Source of the DNA: JBOHNM01 sp050730675
GTDB taxonomy: Bacteria > Planctomycetota > Phycisphaerae > Phycisphaerales > UBA1924
Length of the DNA stretch: 23,062 bases
Assembly (NCBI GenBank): GCA_050730675.1
Contig: JBOHNM010000058.1
Location: forward strand, 1-23,062
Direction: 5' to 3'
Positions 7,574 to 16,721 of this stretch are shown in pieces; within the stretch, counting starts at the first letter, position 1; every line of letters begins with the position of its first letter. A model generated the notes under the pieces. That model was not told the DNA's origin. It ran no database searches and saw nothing but the letters and a program-made list of their open reading frames with translations. The position numbers and the translations under genes were made by a program.

Positions 7574-10312
7574 TCAGTCCCGTTTGGAATCGAGCAGGCT
7601 CTTGAGCTTCCGCAACTCGTCGAAGGCCTGGATGGGCGTGAGGTGATCGAGCTTCACCTCGCCCAGCGCATCGACTGCGGGGTGGGGGACGTACTCGGTG
7701 AAGAGGCCGAGTTGGGAGTCCGGGGGTGGGACGGTGACTTTCGGTTGGCCCCTTCCTGACGGTCGGGCTTCCTGAGCCACGCCCTCGTGCTGCACACTGA
7801 GGGAGGCGAGCACCTGCCGGGCGCGCGAGACCACACTCTCGGGGATGCCCGCGAGTTTGGCGACGTGGACGCCGTAGCTCTGATCGGCGCGGCCGGGCGT
7901 GATGCGGTGGAGGAAGACGACCTGGTCCTCCCACTCGCGAACGGCGACCTGCAGGTTCTTGACGCGCCCGGGGAGTTGCTCTTCGAGCTGCGTCAATTCA
8001 TGGTAGTGGGTGGCGAAGAGCGTGCGCGGGCCGTCCTCGGTCGCGAGGCGCTCGGTGATCGCCCACGCAAGGGAGAGGCCGTCGAGGGTGCTGGTGCCGC
8101 GGCCGATCTCGTCGAGAATCACGAGCGATCGCGGCGTGGCATTGTGCAGGATGTTGGCGGTCTCGGTCATTTCCACCATGAACGTGGACTGGCCGGCGAA
8201 GAGGGCATCGTCGGCGCCGACGCGGGTGAAGATGCGGTCGCAGAGGCCGATGATCGCGCTGTCGGCGGGAACGAACGACCCGGTGTGGGCGAGCAGGACG
8301 ATGAGGGCGGTCTGGCGGATGAAGGTGCTCTTGCCGGCCATGTTGGGGCCGGTGATGAGGGCCAGAGATGCCGCGTTGTCAGCGTCCTTGCCGATGACAC
8401 CCAGCTGCAGATCGTTGGGCACAAAGTCGCGCCCGAGGACGACTTCGAGCACGGGGTGGCGGCCGCCGTGGATCTCGAGCCCGCTTTCGGTGGTGACGGT
8501 GGGGCGGGTCCACCCACGCTGCGTGGCCTTCTCAGCGAAGCAGAGGAGGACGTCGAGTTCCGCCGCGGCGATGCCGAAGCGCTGGATGGATTCGAGCTGC
8601 GCGGCGGCGGCAGCGCAAAGGTCGTCGAAGAGTTCCTGCTCGCGGGTGACGGCGCGGGCGTGGGCGTGGGTGACTTTGTCCTCGAAGTCCTTGAGTTCCG
8701 GGGTGATGTAGCGTTCGGCGCCGGTGAGTGTCTGGCGGCGGGAGAATGCCGCGGGGGCGCGCTGGGCCTGGGCCTTGGGCAATTCGATGAAGTAGCCGAA
8801 GACCTTATTGAACCCGACCTTAAGGCTGGGGAGCTGGTGCTCGTCGATGAGTTTTTTCTGGTACTCGGCGAGCCAGGTGTTGGCGCCGGCGCGGAGTGTG
8901 CGCGACTCGTCGAGCAAGGCATCGACACCGGTGCGGATGATGCCCCCCTCGCGCAGGTGGGCGGGGGGCTCATCGACGCACATCGAGCGGATGCGCTCGG
9001 CGACGGGGACGAGAGCGTCGCGCACGGTGGCGAGTGATTTGCGGTGTCCGGCGAAGGCTGGTGCATTGACCAGCAGATCGAGGAGGCCGTCAACGAGGCC
9101 GAGCGTGCCGCCGAGGGCGACGAGATCGCGCGGCGTGCTGCGGCCGAGGGCGACGCGGGCGCCGATGCGGTGGATGTCCTGGACGCTTTCGAGGAGTGTG
9201 CCGAGTTCCTTGGCGAGGCGGCGGTCTTCGACAAGGAGGGCCACGCAGCGCTGGCGGGACTCAATGGTTTCCAGGTCCACGCTGGGGCGGCAGAGCCAGT
9301 CGCGGAGCAGCCGCTTGCCCATCGCGCCGCGGCAGAGTGGGCGGCCGCCGGGTGCGGTGAAAACGCCGAGGAGTGACCCCTCGATCGAGATCGCGCCGGC
9401 GATCGAGGTACGGATGGTGCGGTCGATCTCGAGCGAGCGAAGAGATGCGGCGTCGATCAGCAGGTGATCGGCGACAGCTTCGCGCTTGGGCGGGCGCAGG
9501 TGGGCCAGTCCGCCCGCGCGGCGGCCTTTGCTCGCCGCGGCTTCACCGGCGTCGGGCATCTGCGTGGCATGCAGATAGCGGACGATCGCGCCGGCGGGGG
9601 CGATGAGCGGGTCGCCGTCGGGGAGGCCGAAGCCGGCGAGCGTCTTGACTTTGAAGAGTTCGCAGAGGGACTCGCGCGATTCATCGGCACGGAAGTGCCA
9701 CTGTGGTTGGGGCGTTCCGGCGATGCCGAGGGTTTGGAATGCCGCGGCGAGGCGCGGCGGAGGTTTGCCGTCGGCGGTCTCGGCGTAGAGCAGCTCGGTG
9801 CAGGCGCGGCGGGCGAGTTCGTCGGCGACCTGTTCGGCGCGGCAGACCAGCACGCTGAACTGGCCGGTGGAGAGTTCGGCGGTCGCGAGTGCGGCGGTGT
9901 TGTTGTCGCCGAATGCGACCGCGCCGAGGGTGTTGGCGCGGTCGTCGCTCAGGAGCGATTCATCCACGAGCGTGCCGGGGGTGAGCACGCGGGTCACGGC
10001 GCGCTCGACGACACCCTTGGCCTCTGCGGCGTCCTGTGTCTGCTCGCAGACGGCCACACGGAAACCCTGCGCGATGAAGCGACGCAGGTAGGTCTCGAGC
10101 TGGTGGTAGGGGACGCCGGCGAGGGGGATGCCGCTCTGGCGCTGCGTGAGCGTCAGTCCGAGGGCCTTGTGGGCCGTGACGGCGTCGTCGTCGAACATCT
10201 CGTAGAAGTCGCCGATGCGGAAGAGGAGGATGGTGCCGGGGTACTGCTGTTTGAAGCGCGTGTACTGGCGCATCGCTGGAGTATCGCGCGGGTTGGTGCT
10301 GGCCGGGGGCAT
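7574..10312 (-). CDS. mutS: DNA mismatch repair protein MutS (912 aa)
   Basis: MutS recognises mismatches and short loops and recruits MutL using ATP. The mismatch-binding domain carries GDFYEMF with Phe36 and Glu38 at the same numbers as in E. coli MutS. The connector, lever and clamp regions follow, then the ATPase with Walker A GPNMAGKST (about 655-663), Walker B LVILDEIGRGTSTLDG (Asp734, Glu735) and a FATHYHELT segment. The C-terminus HLTPIQAFDELRKLKSLLD is the usual tail. The length is slightly above the roughly 850-residue norm. ATG 10312 is chosen because homology begins there (MPPASTNPRD then TPAMRQY); the frame stays open to 10591 but would overlap the divergent lipoprotein gene. No mutL is in view. 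Confidence 0.97.
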   Translation of the reverse strand: MPPASTNPRDTPAMRQYTRFKQQYPGTILLFRIGDFYEMFDDDAVTAHKALGLTLTQRQSGIPLAGVPYHQLETYLRRFIAQGFRVAVCEQTQDAAEAKGVVERAVTRVLTPGTLVDESLLSDDRANTLGAVAFGDNNTAALATAELSTGQFSVLVCRAEQVADELARRACTELLYAETADGKPPPRLAAAFQTLGIAGTPQPQWHFRADESRESLCELFKVKTLAGFGLPDGDPLIAPAGAIVRYLHATQMPDAGEAAASKGRRAGGLAHLRPPKREAVADHLLIDAASLRSLEIDRTIRTSIAGAISIEGSLLGVFTAPGGRPLCRGAMGKRLLRDWLCRPSVDLETIESRQRCVALLVEDRRLAKELGTLLESVQDIHRIGARVALGRSTPRDLVALGGTLGLVDGLLDLLVNAPAFAGHRKSLATVRDALVPVAERIRSMCVDEPPAHLREGGIIRTGVDALLDESRTLRAGANTWLAEYQKKLIDEHQLPSLKVGFNKVFGYFIELPKAQAQRAPAAFSRRQTLTGAERYITPELKDFEDKVTHAHARAVTREQELFDDLCAAAAAQLESIQRFGIAAAELDVLLCFAEKATQRGWTRPTVTTESGLEIHGGRHPVLEVVLGRDFVPNDLQLGVIGKDADNAASLALITGPNMAGKSTFIRQTALIVLLAHTGSFVPADSAIIGLCDRIFTRVGADDALFAGQSTFMVEMTETANILHNATPRSLVILDEIGRGTSTLDGLSLAWAITERLATEDGPRTLFATHYHELTQLEEQLPGRVKNLQVAVREWEDQVVFLHRITPGRADQSYGVHVAKLAGIPESVVSRARQVLASLSVQHEGVAQEARPSGRGQPKVTVPPPDSQLGLFTEYVPHPAVDALGEVKLDHLTPIQAFDELRKLKSLLDSKRD

Positions 10313-10494
10313 CGGGGCACAGAATACCCCGGCGGCAGGGCAATGGCGGCGGAATTGTCGGTTACGCCCACCGATTGCGCAACGCTGCGTCCTTTGGCCG
10401 GTTCGGCGCGGCCCGACGCTGCATCCGGAAGCGGGCTTTGGGCGGACACACCCGCGCCGCGTATTGTTCGGCGAACCATTCGGGGAAACTCCTG

Positions 10495-11049
10495 ATGACA
10501 CGTTCCGCTTTGCTCGTCGCGTCTGTTGGCCTTGCTTCGCTCGCCGGACTCTCCGGTTGCGTGACGCCGAATCCGCCCGCGCCCGCCACATCAGAGCCGA
10601 AGGCTGTCGACCTGCGCACGTTCGCCGACCGCACGGCGCAGGCCCTGGCGATGAAGATCTCCGGCGTGCCGCAGATCGCCCAGAGTTCCCAGCGCGTGGT
10701 GATCTACCTCGGCGCGATCGAGAAGCAGGGGAACACGCCGGTCGGCGACTACGAGTACGTGCGGCGTCGCTTGCAGGACCAGCTCGTCAACAGCGACGTG
10801 ATCCTGCGCCTGGCCGCGATGTACGAGCAACCGGAGATCAACGACCAGCAACTGGAGCGATTGCGAGCGCCGGGGCCGGGGCAGCCGCCGCGGTTTGATC
10901 CGCAGATTGTGTACGTGCTCAACGGGTGGTTCGGCGAGCTGTCGCAGGGGCAGGGGTACTACCTGCAGATGAAGCTGGTCCATCTGAGCGACGGGCAGAT
11001 CGTCTTCAGCCAGCGGTACGACAGCCAGGAAGAACGCCCGCCGCGGTGA
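10495..11049 (+). CDS. LpoB-like outer-membrane lipoprotein (184 aa)
   Basis: ATG 10495, with GGGGA eight bases upstream, gives a signal peptide with lipobox LSGC (Cys22). After a Pro/Ala linker the domain runs from FADRTAQALAMKI through VVIYLGAIEKQGNTPVGDYEYVRRRLQDQLV to VYVLNGWFGEL and YYLQMKLVHLSDGQIVFSQRY, the shape of LpoB-type (PF13036) proteins. E. coli LpoB reaches through the peptidoglycan to activate PBP1B. The role here is inferred from fold and neighbours; no PBP gene is nearby. It heads a four-lipoprotein operon, divergent from mutS, with 15 nt to the next gene. Confidence 0.82.
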   Translation: MTRSALLVASVGLASLAGLSGCVTPNPPAPATSEPKAVDLRTFADRTAQALAMKISGVPQIAQSSQRVVIYLGAIEKQGNTPVGDYEYVRRRLQDQLVNSDVILRLAAMYEQPEINDQQLERLRAPGPGQPPRFDPQIVYVLNGWFGELSQGQGYYLQMKLVHLSDGQIVFSQRYDSQEERPPR

Positions 11050-11064
11050 GTACCGGCACGCTCC

Positions 11065-11718
11065 ATGATCCCGGGTGTCGCATCAATCCGATTCGGTCGT
11101 GCCGCGCGGGCCGGTGCTGTGGGCACGTGGTTGTGCGTTGTCGGCGCGTACGTGCTGGCGGTGGGTGGAGTGGGGGGGTTGGGGGGATGCGCGACGCCCG
11201 GGGCAGTGAAGACGAGCCGGCTTGGCGTGGCTGAGATGCGCGGGTCATGGCCGGAGTTGGCGACGAAGCTGGCCGAGAGCCCGTTCTTGTCGGGGCGGAC
11301 AGCGAGTTCCCCGCGGATCGTGCTGGTGGCGGCGCCGATGACGAACCTGACGATGGACCGGCTCTCTCGGGTAGACCAGGTGGTGATCGTCGATCGCCTG
11401 CTCTTCAACGAGGGGGTGCAGCAGATGCTCCGCGAGCGGAACGTCGCGGTGATCGTGCCGCCGGAGGAGTACAAGCGGATGCAGCGTTTCCTGGCGTCGC
11501 CGCACACGATCCCGATGGAGGATCGGCCGACGCACGTGCTGAACACGCTGGTAGAGTCGGTGACGCGGGCGGGAATGGCCAAGGGGGCTGCGGGCGCGTC
11601 GGGACGTACGGACACGATTGCGTTGAATTTCACGATCACCGAGATCCAGACCGGGCGCATCGAGTGGTCGGGACGCTGGGAGTTCCAGCGGACGGCTCAT
11701 GGGCTGCTGGCGGATTAG
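11065..11718 (+). CDS. Second LpoB/CsgG-like lipoprotein (217 aa)
   Basis: A long signal peptide of about 41 residues ends in lipobox LGGC (Cys42). The mature part has VDQVVIVDRLLFNEGVQQML, VAVIVPPEEYKRMQRF and the closing strands IALNFTITEIQTGRIEWSGR, which resemble the LNFTLVDLNTGEIVWS-like end of LpoB proteins. It is therefore likely a paralogue or partner of the gene just upstream, though the similarity is weaker. The ATG at 11065 has no strong ribosome binding site and the gap to the upstream stop is 15 nt, so coupling is possible. Its stop codon lies one base before the next ATG. Confidence 0.7.
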   Translation: MIPGVASIRFGRAARAGAVGTWLCVVGAYVLAVGGVGGLGGCATPGAVKTSRLGVAEMRGSWPELATKLAESPFLSGRTASSPRIVLVAAPMTNLTMDRLSRVDQVVIVDRLLFNEGVQQMLRERNVAVIVPPEEYKRMQRFLASPHTIPMEDRPTHVLNTLVESVTRAGMAKGAAGASGRTDTIALNFTITEIQTGRIEWSGRWEFQRTAHGLLAD

Positions 11719-11719
11719 C

Positions 11720-13471
11720 ATGACACGCGTGTGTGCTCGACATCCCGTGCTCGTCATCGCCCTGCTGGCTTGGGCGGCGCTGCTGGGCGCCTGCAACGCG
11801 CCGACGCGCGACCCCCAGCTTGGCGCGGCGTTCCAGAGCGGCAACTACGGCGATGCCCGGCTGATCGCCGCGGCGCACGCGACGACGAACACGAGCGACC
11901 GCTCGTACATGCTCGACCAGGTGAAGTACGTGCTCGCGGGCTTGGCCGAGGGGAACACCGAGTCGGTCGAGGGGCGCGTGGACCGGCTCTACGACGCGCT
12001 GCGGACGCAGGGTGTGAACTCCGATGCGACGGTGGGCTCGTTCCTCTTCGGCGAACGGGCGGCACGGATCTGGAAGGGCGAGCCGTTCGAGCAGGCGATG
12101 ATGTACCACTACGTGGGGATCTTCGACGGCCTGCAGGGGGACTGGGGGAACGTGCGGGCCGACGAGAGCAACTCGCTCTTCCTGCTGCGCGATTTCAGCC
12201 AGAGTCTCCGTCGCGCGGGCGAGCTGACTGGCGACCCTTACAAGCAGCGCGAGGCGATCATCCGCACGGCGAGCGAGGGCGACAAGGAAGTTGCCGGGCC
12301 TGACCAGTTCCCCGTGGTCTACACGCCCGTGCAGTCGGACTTCGAGGTCGGCTACGTGATGAAAATGGTTGCGGCCCGCAAGTTGGGACAGACTGCGGAA
12401 GTGCAGGAGATCGCCGGGCAACTCCGCCAACTTGATTCAGCTCGTTTGGGTCCGCTCGCTGATGCCATTGCGGGCGCCAACTACAACACGGTGATCGTTG
12501 CGGACTATGGCTTGGCCCCGATGAAGTACGGAGCGGGCCCCGACGGTGCGATCGCGATGTACCGATCGGTGACACCTTCGGACAATCGCCCGCTGATCGT
12601 CAGCGTCAACGGGCACACCAGCGAGTTTCCGGTGGTCACCGATCTCAATCGTCTGGCGCTCGACGTTCGCTGGACCAATCTCGAGGACATGCGCATCGCC
12701 AAGAGCACCATCGGCGATGCGCTCGTCATCGGCGGCACCACGGCCGTGATCGTCGGGGCCTCGCAGAGCAACAGCCAGACCGGCGGCATCATCGCCGCGG
12801 CAGGTGCAGGTGCGGCCTTGATCGGCGCGTTGATGAAAGCGACTTCCGGCGCGGATCTGCGCCAAGTCGATGTGCTCCCGCAGCGGGTGTACGTGGGCTT
12901 GGTCTATCTCGCCGGGCCGGGCGATGTCACGCTGCAGGTATCGGGCGATCCGCGCAGCCGCGTGGTGCTGCCGGGCGTGCCACCGCCGGACTCCGGCGTG
13001 TTGCGCCTGCTCTACGCGCGTCTGCCCGCGGCGGCTGGGGCATGGGCCACGAGCGGGCGCGTGCTCTATTCCAACGACGCTACGGGACCGATCCCCGGAC
13101 CGCAGTTGCCGTACATCCTTGGTGGGCGCTGCGTGCGGACGCCGACGTGGGATGTGCTCCACGAATACCAGGCGTCGGGGTACCTCAAAGGGATGAACCT
13201 GAGCGAGTTGATCGACCTCTATCGCGAGGAGGGGATTGTGATCGCCGCGACCGCCAACGAAGGACAGATCGGGCGGCACATCCTCGAAGGGGGCGATACG
13301 CTCTATTCGCCGGTGGCCGGCAGCGTGGGGCTGTCGCGCCTGATGTGCTCGGAGCATCCGGCGTATCGGCCGAAAAGTGCGCGAGCCCGTGAACTGGCGG
13401 CACAGGCCCAAGCTCAATCTCAGCAGCAAGCTCCCGCAACGAATCCACTCCCCGCCGGCGCGACGAAGTAA
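11720..13471 (+). CDS. COG3014-like TPR-type lipoprotein (583 aa)
   Basis: MTRVCARHPVLVIALLAW leads to lipobox LLGAC (Cys25). The helical first half contains FQSGNYGDARLIAAA, IWKGEPFEQAMMYHYVGIF and DGLQGDWGNVRADES, tetratricopeptide-like pairs of helices characteristic of COG3014 lipoproteins. A Gly/Ala-rich segment (about 360-376, GGIIAAAGAGAALIGAL) resembles a glycine zipper, and a beta-rich part (VDVLPQRVYVGLVYLAGPG) follows. The C-terminus is Gln/Ala/Pro-rich. ATG 11720 is preferred over 11699, which would overlap the previous gene; one base separates it from the previous stop. In other bacteria COG3014 genes neighbour LpoB and YcfL, as here. Biochemical role unknown; an envelope function is inferred. 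Confidence 0.82.
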   Translation: MTRVCARHPVLVIALLAWAALLGACNAPTRDPQLGAAFQSGNYGDARLIAAAHATTNTSDRSYMLDQVKYVLAGLAEGNTESVEGRVDRLYDALRTQGVNSDATVGSFLFGERAARIWKGEPFEQAMMYHYVGIFDGLQGDWGNVRADESNSLFLLRDFSQSLRRAGELTGDPYKQREAIIRTASEGDKEVAGPDQFPVVYTPVQSDFEVGYVMKMVAARKLGQTAEVQEIAGQLRQLDSARLGPLADAIAGANYNTVIVADYGLAPMKYGAGPDGAIAMYRSVTPSDNRPLIVSVNGHTSEFPVVTDLNRLALDVRWTNLEDMRIAKSTIGDALVIGGTTAVIVGASQSNSQTGGIIAAAGAGAALIGALMKATSGADLRQVDVLPQRVYVGLVYLAGPGDVTLQVSGDPRSRVVLPGVPPPDSGVLRLLYARLPAAAGAWATSGRVLYSNDATGPIPGPQLPYILGGRCVRTPTWDVLHEYQASGYLKGMNLSELIDLYREEGIVIAATANEGQIGRHILEGGDTLYSPVAGSVGLSRLMCSEHPAYRPKSARARELAAQAQAQSQQQAPATNPLPAGATK

Positions 13472-13500
13472 ACACGACCTCTGAATCACGAAAGGCGACG

Positions 13501-13992
13501 ATGAACCGCACCACTTTCCGCATCGCGACCATCCGCACGCTCGCCGTCACCAGCCTCGTGTTCGTCAGTCTCGTCGCTGGCTGCAACACCGACCCGCGCA
13601 TGCCGCCGTACGGCGCGCAGCCCGACCCGATCGGCCCCAACGCCTACCCGCAGGTCGTGACCGACCCGTCGGCGAACGAGTACCTTGCGGTGGTCTACGA
13701 GCGCATCATCGTGGACCAGTCCAATGGCGAACGTCCGCTGGCGGTGCAGGTGCCGGTGCGATCGATGACCGACAACCGCTTCGGCATGCAGTACGAGTAC
13801 AAGTGGTTCGACGCCCAGGGTCGCGAAGTCGGCAAGAGCGGCCCGATGTACATGAACATGGACCCGCGCCTGGAGCAGGCGATCCGCGGCAACGCCATGA
13901 CGCTGACCGCGGCGAACTGGCGATTGGAACTGCGGCTGGCGCCGGTGCCGTCGTCCTCCCGTGCGGCAAGTGGGGTGTCGTCGGAGCCGTAA
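13501..13992 (+). CDS. YcfL-like (DUF1425) lipoprotein (163 aa)
   Basis: A signal peptide ends in lipobox LVAGC (Cys28). The mature domain has YLAVVYERIIVDQSNGERPLAV, YEYKWFDAQGREV and the closing LTAANWRLELRL, a compact beta sandwich typical of YcfL/DUF1425. In gammaproteobacteria ycfL lies beside lpoB; the same association here supports the call. The gene follows the COG3014-like gene after 29 nt and is the last in the operon. A Gly/Pro stretch (PPYGAQPDPIGPNAYPQ) links the lipid anchor to the domain. No enzymatic motif is present. Confidence 0.83.
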   Translation: MNRTTFRIATIRTLAVTSLVFVSLVAGCNTDPRMPPYGAQPDPIGPNAYPQVVTDPSANEYLAVVYERIIVDQSNGERPLAVQVPVRSMTDNRFGMQYEYKWFDAQGREVGKSGPMYMNMDPRLEQAIRGNAMTLTAANWRLELRLAPVPSSSRAASGVSSEP

Positions 13993-14149
13993 GGTTCGAG
14001 CAGCGCTTGCCGCGGAGATCCTCTGTGGCGTGGTGCATAGGAACCGTCTGCACGGGAGTCTTGGTCCGCGGTATGCTCACCAGCACGCTGCGGCACCGGG
14101 CCGCCCGCGCGAAGGTCCGGCATCGCCGCCATTCCACAGGATCTCTGCC

Positions 14150-15148
14150 ATGAACACGGTTCGTTCGCTCTTGGTCCTCGGGTGTGCCCTGCCGCTGGTG
14201 CTGGCGTCACTGGTCGGATGTGAGAAGAAGCCAGCCGCGAACTCTCCCGCCGCGAACGCTGCTCCGCCAGCCAAGAAGTTTCACGTCGGGTTCTCGCAGA
14301 TCGGCGCCGAGAGCGATTGGCGGCGGGCGAACACCGAATCGATCCGGTCGGAGGCCGCCGTCCGCGGGATCGATCTTGCGTTCTCAGACGCCCAGCAGAA
14401 ACAGGAGAACCAGATCAAGGCGCTGCGGAGCTTCGTCGTGCAGCGGGTGGATGTGATCGTCCTCTCGCCCGTGGTCGAGACGGGGTGGGAACCGGTGCTG
14501 AAGGAAATCAAACAGGCCGGAATCCCGGTGATCCTTACCGATCGGAGCGTCGATGTCTCCGACCCGAGTCTCTTTATGACGTTCATCGGCGCGGACTTTG
14601 TTGAGGAGGGCCGGCGCGCCGCCGAATGGCTCACCAAGGCGACGGGGGGCAAGGCGATGATCGCGCAGCTCCAGGGCACGCCCGGCGCAGCGCCCGCGAT
14701 CGACCGTAAGCGCGGCTTCGAGGAGGCGCTCAAGGCGTACCCCGACATGAAGGTCATCAAGAGCCAGTCGGGCGAGTTCACGCGCGCCAAGGGGCGCGAG
14801 GTGATGGAGACGTTCCTCAAGAGCCCCGAGGGCAAACAGATCACGGCGCTCTATGCCCACAACGACGACATGGCGCTCGGCGCGATCCAAGCGATCGAAG
14901 AGGCCGGCCTCAAGCCCGGTGTGGACATCAAAATCGTCTCCATCGACGGCGTGAAGTCCGCGTTCGAAGCGATGGCCGCCGGGAAGCTCAACTGCACCGT
15001 CGAGTGCAGCCCGCTGCTGGGCCCGCGAGTCTTCGACACCGTGCAGGCGATCATGAACGAGAAGCCCGTGGAGAAACGCATCGTGACCAAGGCCAGCGTC
15101 TTCGAGCAGGCGACGGCCGCCGAGGATCTCAAGACCCGCAAGTACTGA
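14150..15148 (+). CDS. ytfQ: Galactofuranose-type ABC transporter substrate-binding lipoprotein (332 aa)
   Basis: The start ATG 14150 gives a signal with lipobox LVGC (Cys24), so the binding protein is membrane-tethered, whereas E. coli YtfQ is a soluble periplasmic protein. The mature domain closely follows YtfQ: HVGFSQIGAESDWRRA, QQKQENQIKALRSFVVQ, VVETGWEPVLKEIKQAGIP, DRSVDV, AIDRKRGFEEALKAYP, KSQSGEFTRAKGREVME, YAHNDDMALGAIQAIEEAGLKPG and SIDGV. It captures furanose galactose in YtfQ systems. It is the first of four same-strand genes that together form the complete importer, with 10 nt to the next. The 157-bp gap upstream has no terminator or clear promoter. Confidence 0.93.
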   Translation: MNTVRSLLVLGCALPLVLASLVGCEKKPAANSPAANAAPPAKKFHVGFSQIGAESDWRRANTESIRSEAAVRGIDLAFSDAQQKQENQIKALRSFVVQRVDVIVLSPVVETGWEPVLKEIKQAGIPVILTDRSVDVSDPSLFMTFIGADFVEEGRRAAEWLTKATGGKAMIAQLQGTPGAAPAIDRKRGFEEALKAYPDMKVIKSQSGEFTRAKGREVMETFLKSPEGKQITALYAHNDDMALGAIQAIEEAGLKPGVDIKIVSIDGVKSAFEAMAAGKLNCTVECSPLLGPRVFDTVQAIMNEKPVEKRIVTKASVFEQATAAEDLKTRKY

Positions 15149-15158
15149 AACACGTGCG

Positions 15159-16721
15159 ATGCCCGCAATGCCCGTCGAACTGCACCAGCCGACGCCCGGG
15201 CCTGAGCCGCTCCTGGCGGCCCGCGGGCTCACCGTCCGATTCGGGCCCGTCGTCGCGCTCGACGGCTTCGATTTCTCGCTTCGCGCGGGCGAAGTCCACG
15301 CGCTGATGGGCGAGAACGGCGCAGGCAAGAGCACGCTCGTCAAGTGCCTTACGGGTGTGCACGTGCCTGCGGCGGGCGAGATGTGCCTGTCGGACCGGCG
15401 AGTGCGGCTGCGCTCGCCGCGCGAGGCCGAGACTCTGGGGATCGGCGCGGTCTACCAGGAGGTCGGCCTCATCCCCCACCGCTCGATCGCGGAAAACATC
15501 TGCCTCGGGCGCGAGCCGGTGCGGAGATTCTGGCCGCACGCGATCCGATGGAAGCAAGTCCGCTCGCGGGCACGTACCGCGCTCGCGCGGTTAGGACTGG
15601 GCGAAATCGATGTCAATCGAGAGGCAGCTGGGTGCTCCATCGCCGTGCAGCAATTGGTCGCCATCGCGAGGGCGCTCGATATGGCTCCCCGCGTGCTGAT
15701 CCTCGACGAACCGACCTCAAGCCTCGATCGCGACGAATGCGCGAGGCTCTTCGAGGTCATCCGGCGGCTGCGATCGGAAGGCCTGGGCATCGTCATCATC
15801 ACCCACATCCTTGATCAGGTCGATGCGATCGCCGACCGCGTCACGGTGATGCGTGACGGCCGACTCGTCGGCGTACACGATGCCCGCACGCTGCCGCGGG
15901 CGACCCTCGTTTCGCTGATGGTGGGCCGAGCGTTCGACGAGATCCCGGTCGCAATCCGGTCAGATGAGCCGCTTGCGCCCGAATCAACAGAATCCGCCGT
16001 GCTCTCCGCCCGCGGCATCGGCCGCCGCGGATCACTCGAGCATGTGGACCTCACGCTCGCGTCGGGAGAAGCCGTTGGTCTCGCGGGCCTGCTCGGCTCC
16101 GGCCGAACCGAGACCGCACGGCTGCTCTTCGGCGCCGACGACGCCGACCACGGCACGCTGCACGTCAAGCGCCAGCCCGTGAAGTTCGCCGCACCACGTG
16201 ATGCGATCAAGCGGGGCATCGCGATGACCACCGAGAACCGCAAGTCGGAGGGGATCATCCCCTCGCTCTCGCTCCGCGAGAACATCGCGTTGGCTCTGCA
16301 GGCCCGCCGCGGCTTATTCAAACGCCTCTCGCGCAGCGAGCAGGATGGACTCGCCGCAAAGTTCATCGGCACCCTCGGCATCAAGACCCGTGATGCCGAA
16401 ACACCCATCGCCCAACTCTCCGGCGGCAATCAACAGAAGGCGTTGCTCGCTCGCTGGCTCGCGACAGAACCTGACATCCTGATCCTCGACGAGCCGACCC
16501 GTGGTATCGATGTCGCCGCCAAAGCCGAGATCCTCCGCACGCTCCACGCACTGCGTGCCAATGGCATGTCCATCCTCTTCATCAGCTCCGAGCTGGACGA
16601 GGTCGTGCGGATGTGCCGGCGCGTCGTGGTGCTGCGCGATCGGCGCTCGGTCGCCGAGTTCCGTGGCGAGCAGGTCACCGAATCGACCATCCTCAACGCC
16701 ATCGCTCAACATCATGCCTGA
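15159..16721 (+). CDS. ytfR: Galactofuranose-type ABC transporter ATP-binding protein (520 aa)
   Basis: Two fused nucleotide-binding domains, as in sugar importers of the ribose/galactose class. Domain 1 has Walker A GENGAGKST (51-59), signature SIAVQQ, Walker B VLILDEPTSSLD and switch THILDQVDAI. Domain 2 has the degenerate Walker A GLLGSGRTET, ENRKSEGII, signature LSGGNQQKALLARWLA, and Walker B LILDEPTRGIDV, as in E. coli YtfR. ATG 15159 is favoured (10 nt after ytfQ); ATG 15168 is an alternative. The 3' end overlaps the permease gene by 8 nt. It hydrolyses ATP to drive import through the YtfT/YjfF pair. Confidence 0.95.
   Translation: MPAMPVELHQPTPGPEPLLAARGLTVRFGPVVALDGFDFSLRAGEVHALMGENGAGKSTLVKCLTGVHVPAAGEMCLSDRRVRLRSPREAETLGIGAVYQEVGLIPHRSIAENICLGREPVRRFWPHAIRWKQVRSRARTALARLGLGEIDVNREAAGCSIAVQQLVAIARALDMAPRVLILDEPTSSLDRDECARLFEVIRRLRSEGLGIVIITHILDQVDAIADRVTVMRDGRLVGVHDARTLPRATLVSLMVGRAFDEIPVAIRSDEPLAPESTESAVLSARGIGRRGSLEHVDLTLASGEAVGLAGLLGSGRTETARLLFGADDADHGTLHVKRQPVKFAAPRDAIKRGIAMTTENRKSEGIIPSLSLRENIALALQARRGLFKRLSRSEQDGLAAKFIGTLGIKTRDAETPIAQLSGGNQQKALLARWLATEPDILILDEPTRGIDVAAKAEILRTLHALRANGMSILFISSELDEVVRMCRRVVVLRDRRSVAEFRGEQVTESTILNAIAQHHA

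Noticed and set aside
7787..9037. Long plus-strand ORF opposite mutS
   Set aside because: Shadow of the conserved mutS codons in a GC-rich genome; no start signal or domain.
10313..10591. MutS extended by 93 residues
   Set aside because: The extension has no MutS similarity and would overlap the divergent lipoprotein gene. Domain I begins near residue 14 from 10312, as expected.
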